DNA of 27,070 nt, taken from Chara braunii (Eukaryota; Streptophyta; Charophyceae; Charales; Characeae). The notes beneath the pieces were generated by a model that saw only the letters and a program-made list of their open reading frames with translations, was not told the DNA's origin and did not search any database. Made by a program: the position numbers and the translations under genes. This document shows positions 1-9,453 of this stretch, piece after piece (the first letter of the stretch is position 1; every line of letters begins with the position of its first letter). The DNA is taken from contig BFEA01000763.1 of NCBI GenBank assembly GCA_003427395.1, positions 412,513 to 439,582 of the forward strand, in the 5' to 3' direction.

Positions 1-830
1 TGGCTCGGCGGGTGGTGGGAACCAACAGTCTGCGGGGGTGAACCATGATGTGAGTAGGTCGTGTGCTGCTTTGCTCCGTGTTGGATGTGTGGACGTCCTC
101 GTCTGCGCTCTGCCTCGGTCTTGCTGCCTGTGCCTCTTGCTTTGCAGGTCGTCCTCGCTGCTCTGCTGCCTTGCCGCTTGCCCGTGAGTCGTGCCTCCCG
201 TGTCTTTTGCTCACGTGCCTTGTAGTTTGGTAGCCTTGTGGCGGGTGCCCATCCCTCTTGCTTTGCGTGTTGTTCAATCTGTGTTGTTGTGTTCACTTTG
301 TGGCTTGGATGTATCGCTGGCGGCGCCTTGTGCATCGTTACGATGCCTCCAGGCTGCCCATTCGGGTGCCTTGCCGTTTGGGTTCCGTTTGTTTGCGGCG
401 TGTTGGATGGTTGTCGTGTGGTTGTGGCCTTGTGCCTCGCCATTCGGGTGCCATGCTGCATGTCCACTTGCAGTCGTTTTTTTTTTGTGTTGGGCAGTTG
501 AGTTGCGCCGTGTGTGTTGCCTGGTGCTTCACAATGGCGTTGCTCGCTGTTGTTGTCTTCCGCTTTGGGGTCTGTTCATTTGTGGCGTGTAGGATGGTTG
601 TCGTTTGGGTGTGGGCTTGGGCCCCCCAAACGGGTGCCATGCTTCATCTCCACTGGCGTTGTCTTCCACTTGCAGCCGTCTTTGGTGTTGTGCAGTGCTC
701 TGGCGTCGAGTGTTTTGCCTGGTGCTTCACAACGGCGTCACTCGCTGCTGTTGTGTTCCGTTTGTGGGCAACCTGCCTTCAACAGGGGTCAAAGGTTTCT
801 TGACCTAACGCATCCAAAACCGGGGATGCT
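1..830. repeat. T/G-rich low-complexity region with degenerate ~190-bp repeat
   Basis: No gene is recognised. Several frames stay open on both strands only because the composition is skewed (T, G and C rich, Cys/Val/Leu-rich translations). A degenerate direct repeat is visible: the stretch around 377-560 recurs at about 560-770. The shared words are GGATGGTTGTCG (405 and 592) and CTGGTGCTTCACAA (521 and 719), giving a period of 187-198 bases. The overlapping open frames are treated as chance. Confidence 0.55.
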
Positions 831-934
831 GTAGATTGTAGAGGGTTCAGCCTCCTGATGAGTCGGTGCAATTCCGACGAAACAATCAATCATCAGTTTT
901 ATTTTTTTCACTCCTTCTTTTTTTGTATTTAACT

Positions 935-1568
935 TTTTCGGTTGCTGTGCTTGCCTTCTACTTGTTTGGCTTGTGGTCGTTTCCCTTGCTGCCGTATGTT
1001 GTTCACCTGCTAATCCATTTGCCCTAAGCCTCTTACTTGTCGTACTTTGTTGCCCTGTGTTCGTTGCCTGGCCACCCGCCTCCCCCATGCCCTCCAACCT
1101 ATATCCTTCGTGTCAATGTGTTTCGTGCCTCATTGCCTAGTGTCGTTTGTCTGCCCACCCGCCTATGTCCTTCGTGTCATTGTTCTTCGTGTCTCACTGT
1201 CGTTTGCCTGCCCACCCGCCCGCCTGTGTTGTATGCCCCCTTACGATACCTTTTCGGTTGTTGTGCTTGCCTTCTACTTGTTTGGCTTGTGGTCGTTTCC
1301 CTTGTTGCCGTATGTTGTTCACCTGCTAATCCGTTTGCCCTAAGCCTCTTACTTGTCATACTTTGTTACCCTGTGTTCTTTGCCTGCCCACCCGCCTCCC
1401 CCATGCCCTTCAACCTATATCCTTCGTGTCAATGTGTTTCGTGCCTCATTGCCTTGTGTAGTTTGTCTGCCCACCCGCTTATGTCCTTCGTGTCATTGTT
1501 CTTCATGTCTCACTGTCGTTTGCCTGCCCACCCNACCCGCCCGCCCGTGTTGTATGCCCCCTTACGAT
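935..1568. repeat. 316-bp tandem duplication
   Basis: Two head-to-tail copies are seen, 935-1250 and 1251-1568, both starting TTTTCGGTTG and ending near CCCCTTACGAT. The second copy carries a five-base expansion (including an N) inside a CCCACCCGCCCGCC run. The rest differs by scattered substitutions and looks about 95% identical by eye. The unit is pyrimidine-rich with repeated CCCACCCGCC and TCCTTCGTGTCA words. No coding signature survives in a consistent frame, so this is a local satellite-like duplication. Confidence 0.85.
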
Positions 1569-1814
1569 GCGAAGCACCCCTACCCCCCTCGCTTTTGTTC
1601 GCCACTTGCGCTGAAATGGGCCAAACTGCACCCGATAAACGGCCTCGTTGTTACCCTTAGCATGAAATGGACATACCGAGTGGCTTTACCTCGCCGCGTT
1701 GGAATATCGCCTCACATGTCTTGCCTTTTGCTCACGGTGTGCCGACGTTTTTAGTCGGAGTAGCACGTGCATGACGTGTCGTGCCCGTGCGAAATGCATG
1801 TGATGTGCGCATGC

Positions 1815-1816
<2 letters not shown>

Positions 1817-1884
<68 letters not shown>

Positions 1885-1888
1885 ACAC
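1817..1888. repeat. (AC)n microsatellite
   Basis: About 36 AC units, interrupted once by a T at 1880. The open minus-strand frame over it (Val/Cys repeats) is an artefact of the dinucleotide. Confidence 0.95.
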
Positions 1889-2863
1889 TGCAACATGTGA
1901 AGGAAGGTCAATAACGTGTGACGATCGTGGGTAATAGACGTGTCACCTGGCCCACCACCTCATCTCCCTCCTTCCTCTTCTTCTTCCTTATCCACCACTT
2001 CAGCCACGTCTGTTATCCGCGTGGCTTTTTCTCTCCGAGTCCTCTCTCCTCCATCATGTGATTCTCACTTTGAGTGAAGTCAATCGCGCCATGATGACAT
2101 GCATGCCGTAGATCATGACATGGATCATCAACCCTATCATCACATGATCATTGACGAATTTTTTTATTACTTTTTTCAATGCTAAGATCAATCACAGGTT
2201 GTTTTTTTTTTTTTTTGGGGGGGGGGGGAAGTAAAGAAATTGAGGGAATCCATTATCATGAAAACATGGGGCCGGGAATTGCTCATAAACAACCCAGAAA
2301 TAAACATGTCACAATTTTTGACAATCTTAGCGCCACCCTGAAGAAAAAAAGAAATTAAAGAAAAAGAACAGTCTGAGGTACTGTCCAGCCTATGGACGTT
2401 GCTCCGTCACTCACCATTCAACTCGCATCTGAACTGTGCCTCGGACAGTCCACGGGTCTTCGTTACGATCAAGGGAAACAGAGACAGCAGCATTGATTGC
2501 TTCCCCTCCTGGGTAACGACATGCAGGTCATCATGGGAGGATCGGTTTCATTGGAGGACCCAGTTTCCAGCACAAGGGTGTCATGTCTTCAATAATCTAC
2601 TTTTTGAAAAACGAAGTACACTCTCAGAAAAAGAGCTCAACTTCCAGCTCATGATTCTCAGTACACTTTTCGTACACGATCATAATAGATGCCATGAGGA
2701 CAACAGGTGGATGGTCACACTGTAAAGGCCGGGACACTGTTCAGCATGCCACGTGCCCTGTCTGTTGCAAACGATCATCACACACTGTTTCACATCGCTG
2801 TTTTTTTTANTNCATCGACGGGAAGGAAAATAAAAATTAAAAAAATTGTTGATGATGACGTGA

Positions 2864-2899
<36 letters not shown>

Positions 2900-3225
2900 G
2901 ATGACAATAGAATAGCAGAGAGTTGGCAAGACAGAGGGCCTCACTCAATTACAGAGCATGCCAAATGTATCTGTAGTTGGTAATGATCCCAGTGCAGACA
3001 TATCCGAATGTCGAGCATCACGACATGAATGATTCTTTTTTTTTTTAATCATGCAGGAACATCAGCATTCATGACCACATGAAACAGTTGAGGCCGGGAA
3101 TTCCTCACGAACAACCCAGAGAATATTGTGGCCATTACCCAGCTTAGGCTTGGTGTTGGATTCCATTAAGTACAATTTTTGGTCTTCCATTAACCATCTC
3201 TTATCATGATGAATTCTTTGTGGTG
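1889..3225. other. Non-coding stretch with homopolymers and a repeated 30-base motif
   Basis: No gene is recognised. The region holds a T15-G12 junction (2202-2228), a T29 run (2868-2896), and a roughly 30-base motif seen twice in direct orientation: GCCGGGAATT followed by CTCA and AACAACCCAGA at 2271-2301 and 3093-3122. It lies downstream, on the minus strand, of the integrase zinc domain of the gypsy element. The rest of integrase or the 3' LTR could therefore be here, but I found no catalytic D,D,E motifs and no LTR pair. Two ambiguous bases occur near 2810. Confidence 0.4.
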
Positions 3226-3585
3226 GGGGTAAACATATAGAAGGTTGATGTGAGTCAATATCTTCTGGTAGCCCACATGACCAGCTGTTGCCGAGTCATG
3301 GAACTCTGCTACAACTTGGACACATAATTGTCGAGTGGAGGGAACACATATACGTGGTTCTCAATAACCACAGTTGCTATGCCAGTGCAAAAGATCTTTT
3401 TTTCCAAGAAAATATGTATGTGCAGTCCGACCTTGCCGCAGTGTCGCGTAGATGTCGTGATAATTTATGCAGTGATGGCACTGAGTTTGAAACGCGACAG
3501 TCACCGAATCATCAACAGTAGTGACCGAGGTGGCAACGAGATGGATTGGTTTCTGATTGTGGTCAGGATGGTAGAACCCGAACAA
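3226..3585 (-). pseudogene. Ty3/gypsy integrase N-terminal zinc-binding region (decayed)
   Basis: Read on the minus strand, the segment after RNase H continues into YHDIYATLRQG and YFLGKKDLLHWH (about 3440-3365), then in a shifted frame EFHDSATAGHVGYQK (about 3310-3266). Both resemble the H2C2 zinc-binding module at the start of retroviral-type integrases: a leading YHD.. segment, then FHDS..GHxG with the second His pair. The Cys pair of the HHCC module and the catalytic core are not recognisable. In a live element this part of Pol inserts the cDNA into chromosomes. Frame changes and stops show it is dead. The family assignment rests on order (RNase H then integrase) as well as motifs. Confidence 0.7.
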
Positions 3586-3589
3586 GTTG

Positions 3590-3860
3590 TCTGCTACTCG
3601 GTTCGTTCCACCCTTGATAGGCTCAATGATAAAATTAAACTCGGATAAGTCGCGCTACAAGCGTGCCTCTCAAAGAGAAAACTTGGTTTTCGTAAAGAAA
3701 GCCACGACAACCGAGTTGTTCGAGCGCATTGTGAAGGGCGGCCTGTGCAGGTAATGACATAAGTGTCGAGTAGGATAAACTGCTACGAGAACCTCACGGT
3801 AGTGCAGTTGATCTCGGTAGGCAATAGCTGACGGGAGTAATAGGCGATCAGACACTCTTC
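3590..3860 (-). pseudogene. Ty3/gypsy RNase H domain (decayed)
   Basis: The minus strand carries the C-terminal half of the RNase H that degrades the RNA template during reverse transcription. Visible motifs in order are AYYSRQLLPTEIN (about 3850-3812), then in another frame REVLVAVYPTRHLCHYLH and PPFTMRSNNSVVVAFFTKTKF (to about 3675), then EFNFIIEPIKGGTNRVAD (about 3640-3588). These match the well-known gypsy order S-R-x-L, E-x-E-x-L-A-V-V, R-H-Y-L-x-G-R-x-F, x-T-D-x, and I-x-Y-x-x-G-x-x-N-x-V-A-D. At least two frame changes break it. The Asp of the usual RTDH motif is replaced (RSNN), so a catalytic residue also appears lost. Confidence 0.82.
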
Positions 3861-3909
3861 ATCACGAGCTTGAACAGGCGATCGGACACTCCCCAGCACG
3901 AGTCTCAAC
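3842..3909. repeat. 34-bp tandem repeat at the inversion boundary
   Basis: Two adjacent copies start AGGCGATC(A/G)GACACTC at 3842 and 3876. They sit between the minus-strand RNase H remnant and the start of the plus-strand RT block, so exactly where sequence orientation changes. Confidence 0.8.
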
Positions 3910-3955
3910 AGTCATGTTCTCCCCGCTCGCAAATCTGATCAAACTCTCCACCTAA

Positions 3956-5110
3956 AACCGCATTTGCATCAATTATCCCAACCTTAAGCGCGACACGAAA
4001 AAAAACAATTATCCCATATCTCGCGGTGATGAGCTATTGACCATCTGGTCGGCATTGCCAACTGTTTTTTTTCAAAAATCAATCATCGTAGTGGCTACCA
4101 CTATATCCACTTTGCCACAGAGGACGAACCAAAGACTGCATTCAGATCAGGCTTCGTCACTACAAGTTCACAGTGATGTCATTCGGCTTCACCAATGCAC
4201 CTGCTACCTTCCAAACAATGAAGAAGGATATTTCAAGAACATCCTTGAAAAACACGTTCTCGTGTATCTAGACGATATATTGGTCGACAGTTGTACCTTA
4301 GGTGATCATATCAGTTATCTTTGCCCTGTCCTACAACGCTTCTGAAACCATGATTTTCATGGCGAGCTCAGCAAGTGTTGCTTTGCACAGCGTAAAGTGA
4401 ATTTCCTATGACACGTCGTGTTTGACTAGGGTATTCACATTGTCGATGCGAAGATTACCGTTATCGTGAATTGGTCGGGCCCCACATTCACCAAGCAACT
4501 TCACAGTTTCCTATGATCAATCATCGTAGTGGCTATCACCATATCCACTTTGCCACAAAGGACGAACCAAAGACTGCATTCAAATCAGGCTTCGCCACTA
4601 CAAGTTCACAGTGATGTCATTCGGCTTTACCAATGCACCTTCTACCTTCCAAGCAATTGAGAAGGATATTTCAAGAACATCCTTAAAAAACACGTTCTCG
4701 TGTATCTAGACGACATCTTGGTCAACAGTTGTACCTTAGGCGACCATATCAGTTACCTTTGCGATGTCCTACAACACTTGTGAAACCATGACTTTCACGG
4801 CGAACCCAGCTAGTGTTGCTTTGCACAGCGTAAAGTGGACTTCCTATGACACTTCGTGTTTGACCAGGGTCTTCATATTGACGATGCGAAAATTACCGTT
4901 ATCGTGAATTGGTTTGGCCCCACATTCACCAAGCAACTTCACAGTTTCCTATGCCTTACGAGTTATTCATGAATATGTTAAGTTTTTGACACCCCTCCAT
5001 GAGGATGCTTTTCGCATCATTAAAAAAGGCGGTGACTTGTGCTCCAAGTCTCCGTCTCTCAAATTTTAATCGTCATTTCATTCTTACCACTATTAAATTT
5101 TGCACTAAGA
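3956..5110 (+). pseudogene. Ty3/gypsy reverse transcriptase palm to connection block, plus strand, internally duplicated
   Basis: The plus strand shows, in order, RICINY (about 3959-3976, cf. RMCIDYR), NNYPI (about 4005), FFSKINHRSGYHYI (about 4066-4105, cf. FSKIDLRSGYHQI), FGFTNAP, and VLVYLDDILVDS (about 4258-4293) with the catalytic YLDD. These are followed by the SKC.F and FLGH-like segments and a SFL end. After the duplicated block, APSLRLSNFNRHFILTT (about 5040-5090) matches the segment just before the RNase H Asp. Stops and frame changes are frequent. Its orientation is opposite to the flanking protease/RT start and RNase H, and it supplies just the portion missing between them. Confidence 0.85.
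4079..4953 (+). repeat. 438-bp tandem duplication inside the RT block
   Basis: Copy 1 is 4079-4516 and copy 2 is 4517-4953. Both begin TCAATCATCGTAGTGGCTA and end CACAGTTTCCTATG. Each covers the RT palm from the SGYH motif through YLDD to the SFL motif. The copies differ by scattered substitutions and one-base indels, so both post-date insertion of the element but are not recent. Confidence 0.93.
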
Positions 5111-5230
5111 GTTGTAGTTTCTTAAATATTTCTTACTACACATGATTCCTCTCATCCTCATATTCCCCACTTTCCTCTCTCTCCTGTTGACACTACTAGT
5201 CGACTGACGCCTACCGTTTCACCGCTTCTC
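4954..5230. other. AT-rich junction between inverted RT block and minus-strand RT start
   Basis: The plus strand still carries connection-domain remnants up to about 5110. From about 5115 to 5225 neither strand gives a convincing motif. The second orientation breakpoint should lie here, because minus-strand RT homology stops at a GGLKV segment near 5225. Confidence 0.5.
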
Positions 5231-5510
5231 GCTACTTTCAGTCCTCCTATTACATACTTTCCAAAGAGGACAGACGCATCCCAAGTGGATTTACTGGGCT
5301 TAATGAAATCCAGTCGGAAAAGCTCCTCAAGCTGACACTTGAGTTTCATCGCCTCTAGAATCGAGAGCCGGTAGAGTGCCTAATGGTATACACAATAATC
5401 GGACACGAGCTGGATAAAGTGTTTAATATCGCGTATCGGAGGGATCCAAGTGTATGGAAAATACGGGAGGAAGACGTCAGGGTACTTTCAAATTAAATCG
5501 CGAACAACAA
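5225..5510 (-). pseudogene. Ty3/gypsy reverse transcriptase N-terminus (decayed)
   Basis: Read on the minus strand: YPDVF (about 5490), then FPYTWIPPIRDIKHFIQLV (about 5460-5405, cf. the LPP.R.IEH.I.L segment), then YRLSILEAMKLKCQLEEL (about 5382-5330), then FRLDFIKPSKSTWDASVLFG (about 5325-5265), ending in GGLKV near 5225. This is the canonical entry into a Ty3/gypsy RT (the L.ELL..GFI.PS.SPW.APVLFV..KDG.LR stretch). It breaks off at the point where RMCIDY should follow. That next motif begins instead on the plus strand at 3959. A one-base slip and a stop precede the YRLS segment. Confidence 0.85.
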
Positions 5511-5945
5511 TTCTAATTTGGCAGTGAACCATAAAAGTTTCTCAGCGTCTGCCTCAGCGAGAGACGGATGTGTGGCCTCGACGGTGGATGACATAAGGAT
5601 TTTGGATGTCAACGGGGTATCCACAGGTTGAGAGGTGGGTTTAGATATAGGAGCTGCGAAGATAGAGGAAGGGGTACCGGGATCGAGCTACAAGGGTATG
5701 AGCTCGATTTTATGGTAGAGAGAATCATACCGAAGGATATCTATGACATTCACCGAGTAAAAGGTGACGTCCTCCTAATGCATGAAGTGAGCAAACTGGC
5801 GGGTAGAGGTGAAAGGGATGTCAAGGTGGAACCCGGAGGGACAGGGGTTGTAGGGAGCTAAGTGAGGGGGAATATCGCCCGTGATACAAAGGAACAAGAC
5901 ACAATGTGTCTGACCGCACTTTCGGTTTTTGTCCTACATAAGTGG
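5511..5945 (-). pseudogene. Gypsy protease-RT linker remnant
   Basis: Minus-strand frames between the protease-like and RT-like segments contain no named domain, only fragments with frame changes. One is a run of about 49 codons (roughly 5500-5645, ending at a stop) that includes EADAEKLLWFTAKLELLF. The position and length suit the variable linker between protease and RT. A plus-strand open frame at 5628-5861 (77 codons) lies opposite and is unlikely to be real. Confidence 0.45.
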
Positions 5946-6215
5946 GGACACCGTGGAATGCCAAGGATAAACTCGTACCCAGTCTCTAACACATCGAAGT
6001 GTGTGTAGGCATGAAAGTTGCAGGTTAACTAATCATTATTCGTTAGCTGGAGGGTATTAATGGAAAAAAAGGAGATCAAGGATCGTTTGTTCGAAATAGC
6101 GTTGCGACTTATTATCTTTGAGGGTAACGAAAATAAGAGACTCAGACTCGGTGGTAGCTATACATGTTTTCCCAATCACAAGAGGGTGAATGAAATCTCC
6201 CTGTGAGTCGAAGTC
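5946..6215 (-). pseudogene. Probable gypsy aspartic protease remnant
   Basis: On the minus strand, CNFHAYTHFDVLETGYEF followed by ILGIPRC (about 6030-5960) resembles the C-terminal half of retroelement aspartic proteases, where a D-x-I-L-G-M-x-W(L/C) motif closes the fold. About 50 codons upstream DSQGDFIHPLVIGK (about 6215-6170) could be the altered active-site loop (normally DSGA..NFI). If so, the catalytic DSG has become DSQ. No gag zinc knuckle was found further upstream. The call depends on position next to the RT, and the DSG match is weak on its own. Confidence 0.6.
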
Positions 6216-6489
6216 TCATAAGGCGCGATACACATTCGTAGATGTCCCAAGGGCCAAGGCGAATGAGAATGATAGAGAGGGTGTGATTAGGGTTAAAGAG
6301 CAGAGCAAGAAAACAATGCAAGACATATATGTATCTGGTAAGCCTGAAGAATTCTCTGATGCGGAGAGATGTTACAATATCGTTGCGAATTGCCATTTGA
6401 ACACTACTGTAACAATGAGTTATGTGAATGATGCGATGTGTTGGAAGTCTCGGAGGGGATGAACTAGAGATGGTGGTCTGCTAGGAACC
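6216..6489. other. No recognisable gene; possible gag/protease junction
   Basis: An open plus-strand frame (6190-6462, 90 codons, Lys/Glu rich) and an open minus-strand frame (6142-6396) overlap here. Neither shows a known motif. On context the minus strand should hold the region upstream of the gypsy protease, but I see no CCHC knuckle. Confidence 0.3.
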
Positions 6490-6732
6490 AAACAATACCT
6501 CAACAGATGGCGGGTTAGACGGAACCGTGTCTTGCATGACCTGAGGAACCTCTAGTGTGGTAGCTAAAAGGGCAAACAACGACTCCATCTTCGGGAAGCC
6601 GACTACAGACGAGGAGTACGATCTGCATGAGCACGAGTGTCCCTGGTGCAAGCTGTGTAGCACAGCTTTCCCGACCCGGAAAGTCCGAAACAGGATATAA
6701 CACATTTTTCTTCAATGCGCGGGTGCCATATG

Positions 6733-6740
6733 GTTGTGGT
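6733..6740. repeat. Left target-site duplication of the hAT element
   Basis: GTTGTGGT; its partner GTTGTGGC is at 7499-7506. One mismatch, at the last base. Confidence 0.8.
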
Positions 6741-7498
6741 CAGGGTTGCCGACGTTCGGGACAGGCCAAACGCCCGAACGTTCGGCACCCCCTCTCGACG
6801 CGTGCGGCCGTTCGGGCGAACGCGGATCCCCCCCCGCCCAAAAAAAAAGCAAAAAATCCAAAATATATGAAAACAATATATGTTATGCAGAAGAATAAAC
6901 TAAACAACTTTTGCCTCAAACTTACATCCAAATTCTTTACCAAATTTGAAATAAAAATCAAATAGTAAAACTAAATAAAAATAATGAAAAAAAATAAAAT
7001 AAAACAAGAATGAAATTATTGAGTGGGCGAGCACGTTTTTGACACCGCCATCTTTGGCGATTTTTCATTTTTGTTTGGCTGTGACAAATGCTATGAAATT
7101 TTATATATGTGTATCTTATATAATTGAGAATCTATAAATAAAATTTTAAAAAATAATAATTTGTTTCATGCCCCGAAATAAAGGAAAAACAAAAAGTGAA
7201 AATAGATTAAAAAAAAATAAATTAGTGAGTGGGGAAGCATGTTTTGACACCACCATCTTTGAGGATTTTTTATTTTTTTTCGGCTTAACAGAATCGCTTC
7301 AAAATTCAGAGGGAGATACCTCACATCACAAAGAATACACAAAAAAACATTATAGAAAAAACTAGTAATATTTAGGTGCCAAAATATTTTTGGGCGGGGT
7401 CCGAACCCCTTCAAGTTCGGGCCCCATAAGGGGACCCGAACGCCCAAATGTTCGGGGGTCGGCTTAGGGGTCTCCGTACGTTCGGCCTGGCAACCCTG
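6741..7498. mobile_element. Non-autonomous hAT-type DNA transposon (758 bp)
   Basis: The ends are a perfect 10-bp inverted repeat: CAGGGTTGCC at 6741-6750 and GGCAACCCTG at 7489-7498. The flanks GTTGTGGT (6733-6740) and GTTGTGGC (7499-7506) match at 7 of 8 positions, as expected for an 8-bp hAT target duplication. CAGGG-type termini are typical of the superfamily. Both subterminal zones (6741-6825 and 7395-7490) are GC-rich and packed with CGTTCGG / CCGAACG words in both orientations, the usual layout of transposase-binding sites. The interior is AT-rich and encodes nothing, so movement would have relied on an autonomous relative. Confidence 0.88.
7021..7284. repeat. Internal direct repeat within the hAT element
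   Basis: A segment of about 60 bases (7021-7080) starting GAGTGGGCGAGCACGTTTT recurs at 7227-7284 as GAGTGGGGAAGCATGTTTT. Both copies contain GACACC(G/A)CCATCTTTG and end in a T-rich stretch plus GGCT. An old internal duplication contributes to the element's length. Confidence 0.8.
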
Positions 7499-7506
7499 GT
7501 TGTGGC
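7499..7506. repeat. Right target-site duplication of the hAT element
   Basis: GTTGTGGC, matching 6733-6740 at 7 of 8 positions. Removing the element and one copy rejoins the LINE reading WLW...WDRSW. Confidence 0.8.
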
Positions 7507-7735
7507 ATTAATGGGACCGTTCTTGGGATCAACTCAGAAACTTCATCACCTGACCATGGGATATGAAACCTCTCTTGTGTGAGACCTGGCACTCCAAAAA
7601 GACCTTCAATTTCACCAACAACCTGTTTGAAATGCGGCAGAGGGCGATCTTCTGGGCCATTTGGTGGAAATGTTGCACCTTCAAAATAGAAGGAGTAGGA
7701 CTACAGGGTCCATAACATACAGACACGATCAAACA

Positions 7736-9420
7736 TCAGATACAAACAAATATTACATTATACTGGGACACGGTGAAGGATGATCTGTCGTTTTTTCACA
7801 CGAGAACAAAAATCAAATAAAGGGAAACTAGAGCGCTGACAGGGTTTCAGTTTGAAAATGGGTTTTAGTCACAATTTCGCGAATATCGCGCCAAACCGAG
7901 GAAAATTGTGAATGTATACAACCCAACTTTAGAGTTGGTTGAGGATGTGACATTTTACATAGATTGATCAAACACGCAGCGCCCATGCATACAATCATTC
8001 AAAAGAGGCCACCGAGCAGCAACCATCCATTAATGGGACAAAATTGAGAGATGGAAAAAAAAAAAAAAAGCGAGAAGAAGATCCACCTTATTTTGACAAA
8101 AATTGGAAGGAAGAAAAGTCGAAGTTATGCTTTATAAAAGTTAGAAGAAGAGAAAGAAAGGAACACACAACACCACCCGGTCTCCTTACACACCATCACT
8201 CCCATCAATGTCCAACTCCTCACTCAGTGCAGGCACTCCATCGCCTTGCAACCACCAACAAACTAGAATCGTCACCCCGCTTAGTCTTGTTATGCAAGCC
8301 AAGTCCGCCCATGCCCCGCAGTCCGCCACGCCCACATGTCAACCCCGCACAACCAGCACCAGCTCGTCGGATCGACCGATCCCGCACTCACCTCTTGCAT
8401 GCTCACTCATTAGACGATTCTCTCGACCGCACTAACTCCAAAGTTTAGATTAGAGAAAGACTATGTCGTGCTTGCGAATTTATAACAAAAAAGTGCATGC
8501 GCGCAGTATTCGGGATTACATGAGAACAAGCAAGAGAAGGAAAGTCATTTGGGCCGCGACGCCGGGGACCTGGTCACTCTCCATGCATCGATTCGGGCAT
8601 GCATAGTCAGCCAATGAGAAGGGAAGGAACTGGTCGTCTGTACCCATACAGCAAAGACTCAACAGAGAAAAAAAAATTACAGTTACATACGTGGATCAAG
8701 AAAGGAAGGAAAACAGTTCAAAAACAGGGATTGAGGTGCAACCGGAAAAGGGAGCATGGCAGTGCGTGCGCAAGCAAGAAGCCTCATGCAGCTGTTGTCG
8801 TAGGCAGCCAGAAGGTCCGGAACACATCGTGCATAAATTTCTATTTTAATCAAAGTCCTAATTTTACAACCAAAAGTCCAATCACCCGCACGCGTTGTCC
8901 GTGTGATCTCCTATAATTCGAAATTCAAAAAGTTTGCCCCGCATGATGGTCATGTAAAAAATTCCATGCCCCAAGTTCCCAACAGAAAAGCGAAAAGGAC
9001 ACGGTCAATTTATCAGACAGATCATGAAAACACAGAGTGGATGAGAGAGCAGTGGCAAGAAGGGCAAACGTACCTTTGACGAAGAGGGAAACGCAGTGGC
9101 TTCTCCAGCCAATGACGGAGGGAGGGGGGGCGATGAGGAGTGAAGGAGGCAAAGAAAGCGGGCAGGAACAGAGAGCAGAGGCAGAGACGAGTGCGGAAGG
9201 AAGTTTTTGAGGCCAACGGGGAGAAGACTGGACATCAAGCTGGACAATACGGAAGACATCGAACAGGAGGCGATAAAAAGGAGGGAGACGGCGCAAGGAA
9301 GAAGGACTTTCACTCTGGGTTCTGGCCCCCTCACCTTTGGGGCCCCGAGGCTCGCCTCGGTGAAGGAAGGGGAGCGGCCCAGAGGTAAGCGACAACTGTC
9401 CAATTACCCTCCCTCCTCTG
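7736..9420. other. No recognisable gene
   Basis: There are open frames on the plus strand (8044-8448, 8599-8916) and minus strand (8925-9395, 9005-9403), but they are Lys/Arg/Pro- or Ser/Leu/Pro-rich with no known domain, and they overlap one another. A TATA-like TTTATAAAAG lies at about 8131-8140, upstream of purine-rich then CAC-rich sequence. It could be a promoter, but nothing downstream supports a transcript. A short near-perfect palindrome, CCGAGGC TC GCCTCGG, is at about 9345-9360. Confidence 0.4.
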
Positions 9421-9453
9421 TCGAAACCGATCAGATTTGACTACCCTCCCCCT

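Larger units (their letters stand above)
6490..7735 (+). pseudogene. LINE ORF2 3' end, split by a hAT insertion
   Basis: The clear part begins near 6630 with CPWCKLC, followed in another frame by HIFLQCAGAIWLW (about 6698-6737). It then resumes after the inserted element with WDRSWDQLRNFI (from about 7511), and in a further frame FTNNLFEMRQRAIFWAIWW (about 7608-7664). The same order occurs in the large LINE downstream: HIFIQCPIALFIWRWWDRIW at about 18,500-18,555, then FVENMYRLGRRAVIWALWW. It is therefore a second, older copy of a related LINE, reduced to its C-terminal Cys/His domain and tail. The 6490-6630 part, with NRWRVRRNRVLHDLRNL, is assigned only tentatively. Confidence 0.75.

Noticed and set aside
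191-834. Overlapping Cys/Val/Leu-rich frames that could suggest membrane proteins
   Set aside because: Three frames and the opposite strand are open over the same repeats. Hydrophobicity comes from T/G-rich composition.
1801-1900. Possible Z-DNA regulatory element at the (AC)n tract
   Set aside because: Any AC tract can adopt Z-DNA. Nothing nearby suggests a regulated gene.
5628-5861. Plus-strand frame with IELQGYELDFMVERI, reminiscent of a retroelement protease end
   Set aside because: The minus strand here is the linker of a well-supported gypsy pol, and the protease-like motif is already placed at about 5960-6215 on the minus strand. The resemblance is short and likely fortuitous.
8044-8448. 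134-codon plus frame downstream of a TATA-like box
   Set aside because: Lys/Arg-rich then Pro/His-rich, overlapped by another open frame, with no motif. The TATA-like word alone is weak evidence.
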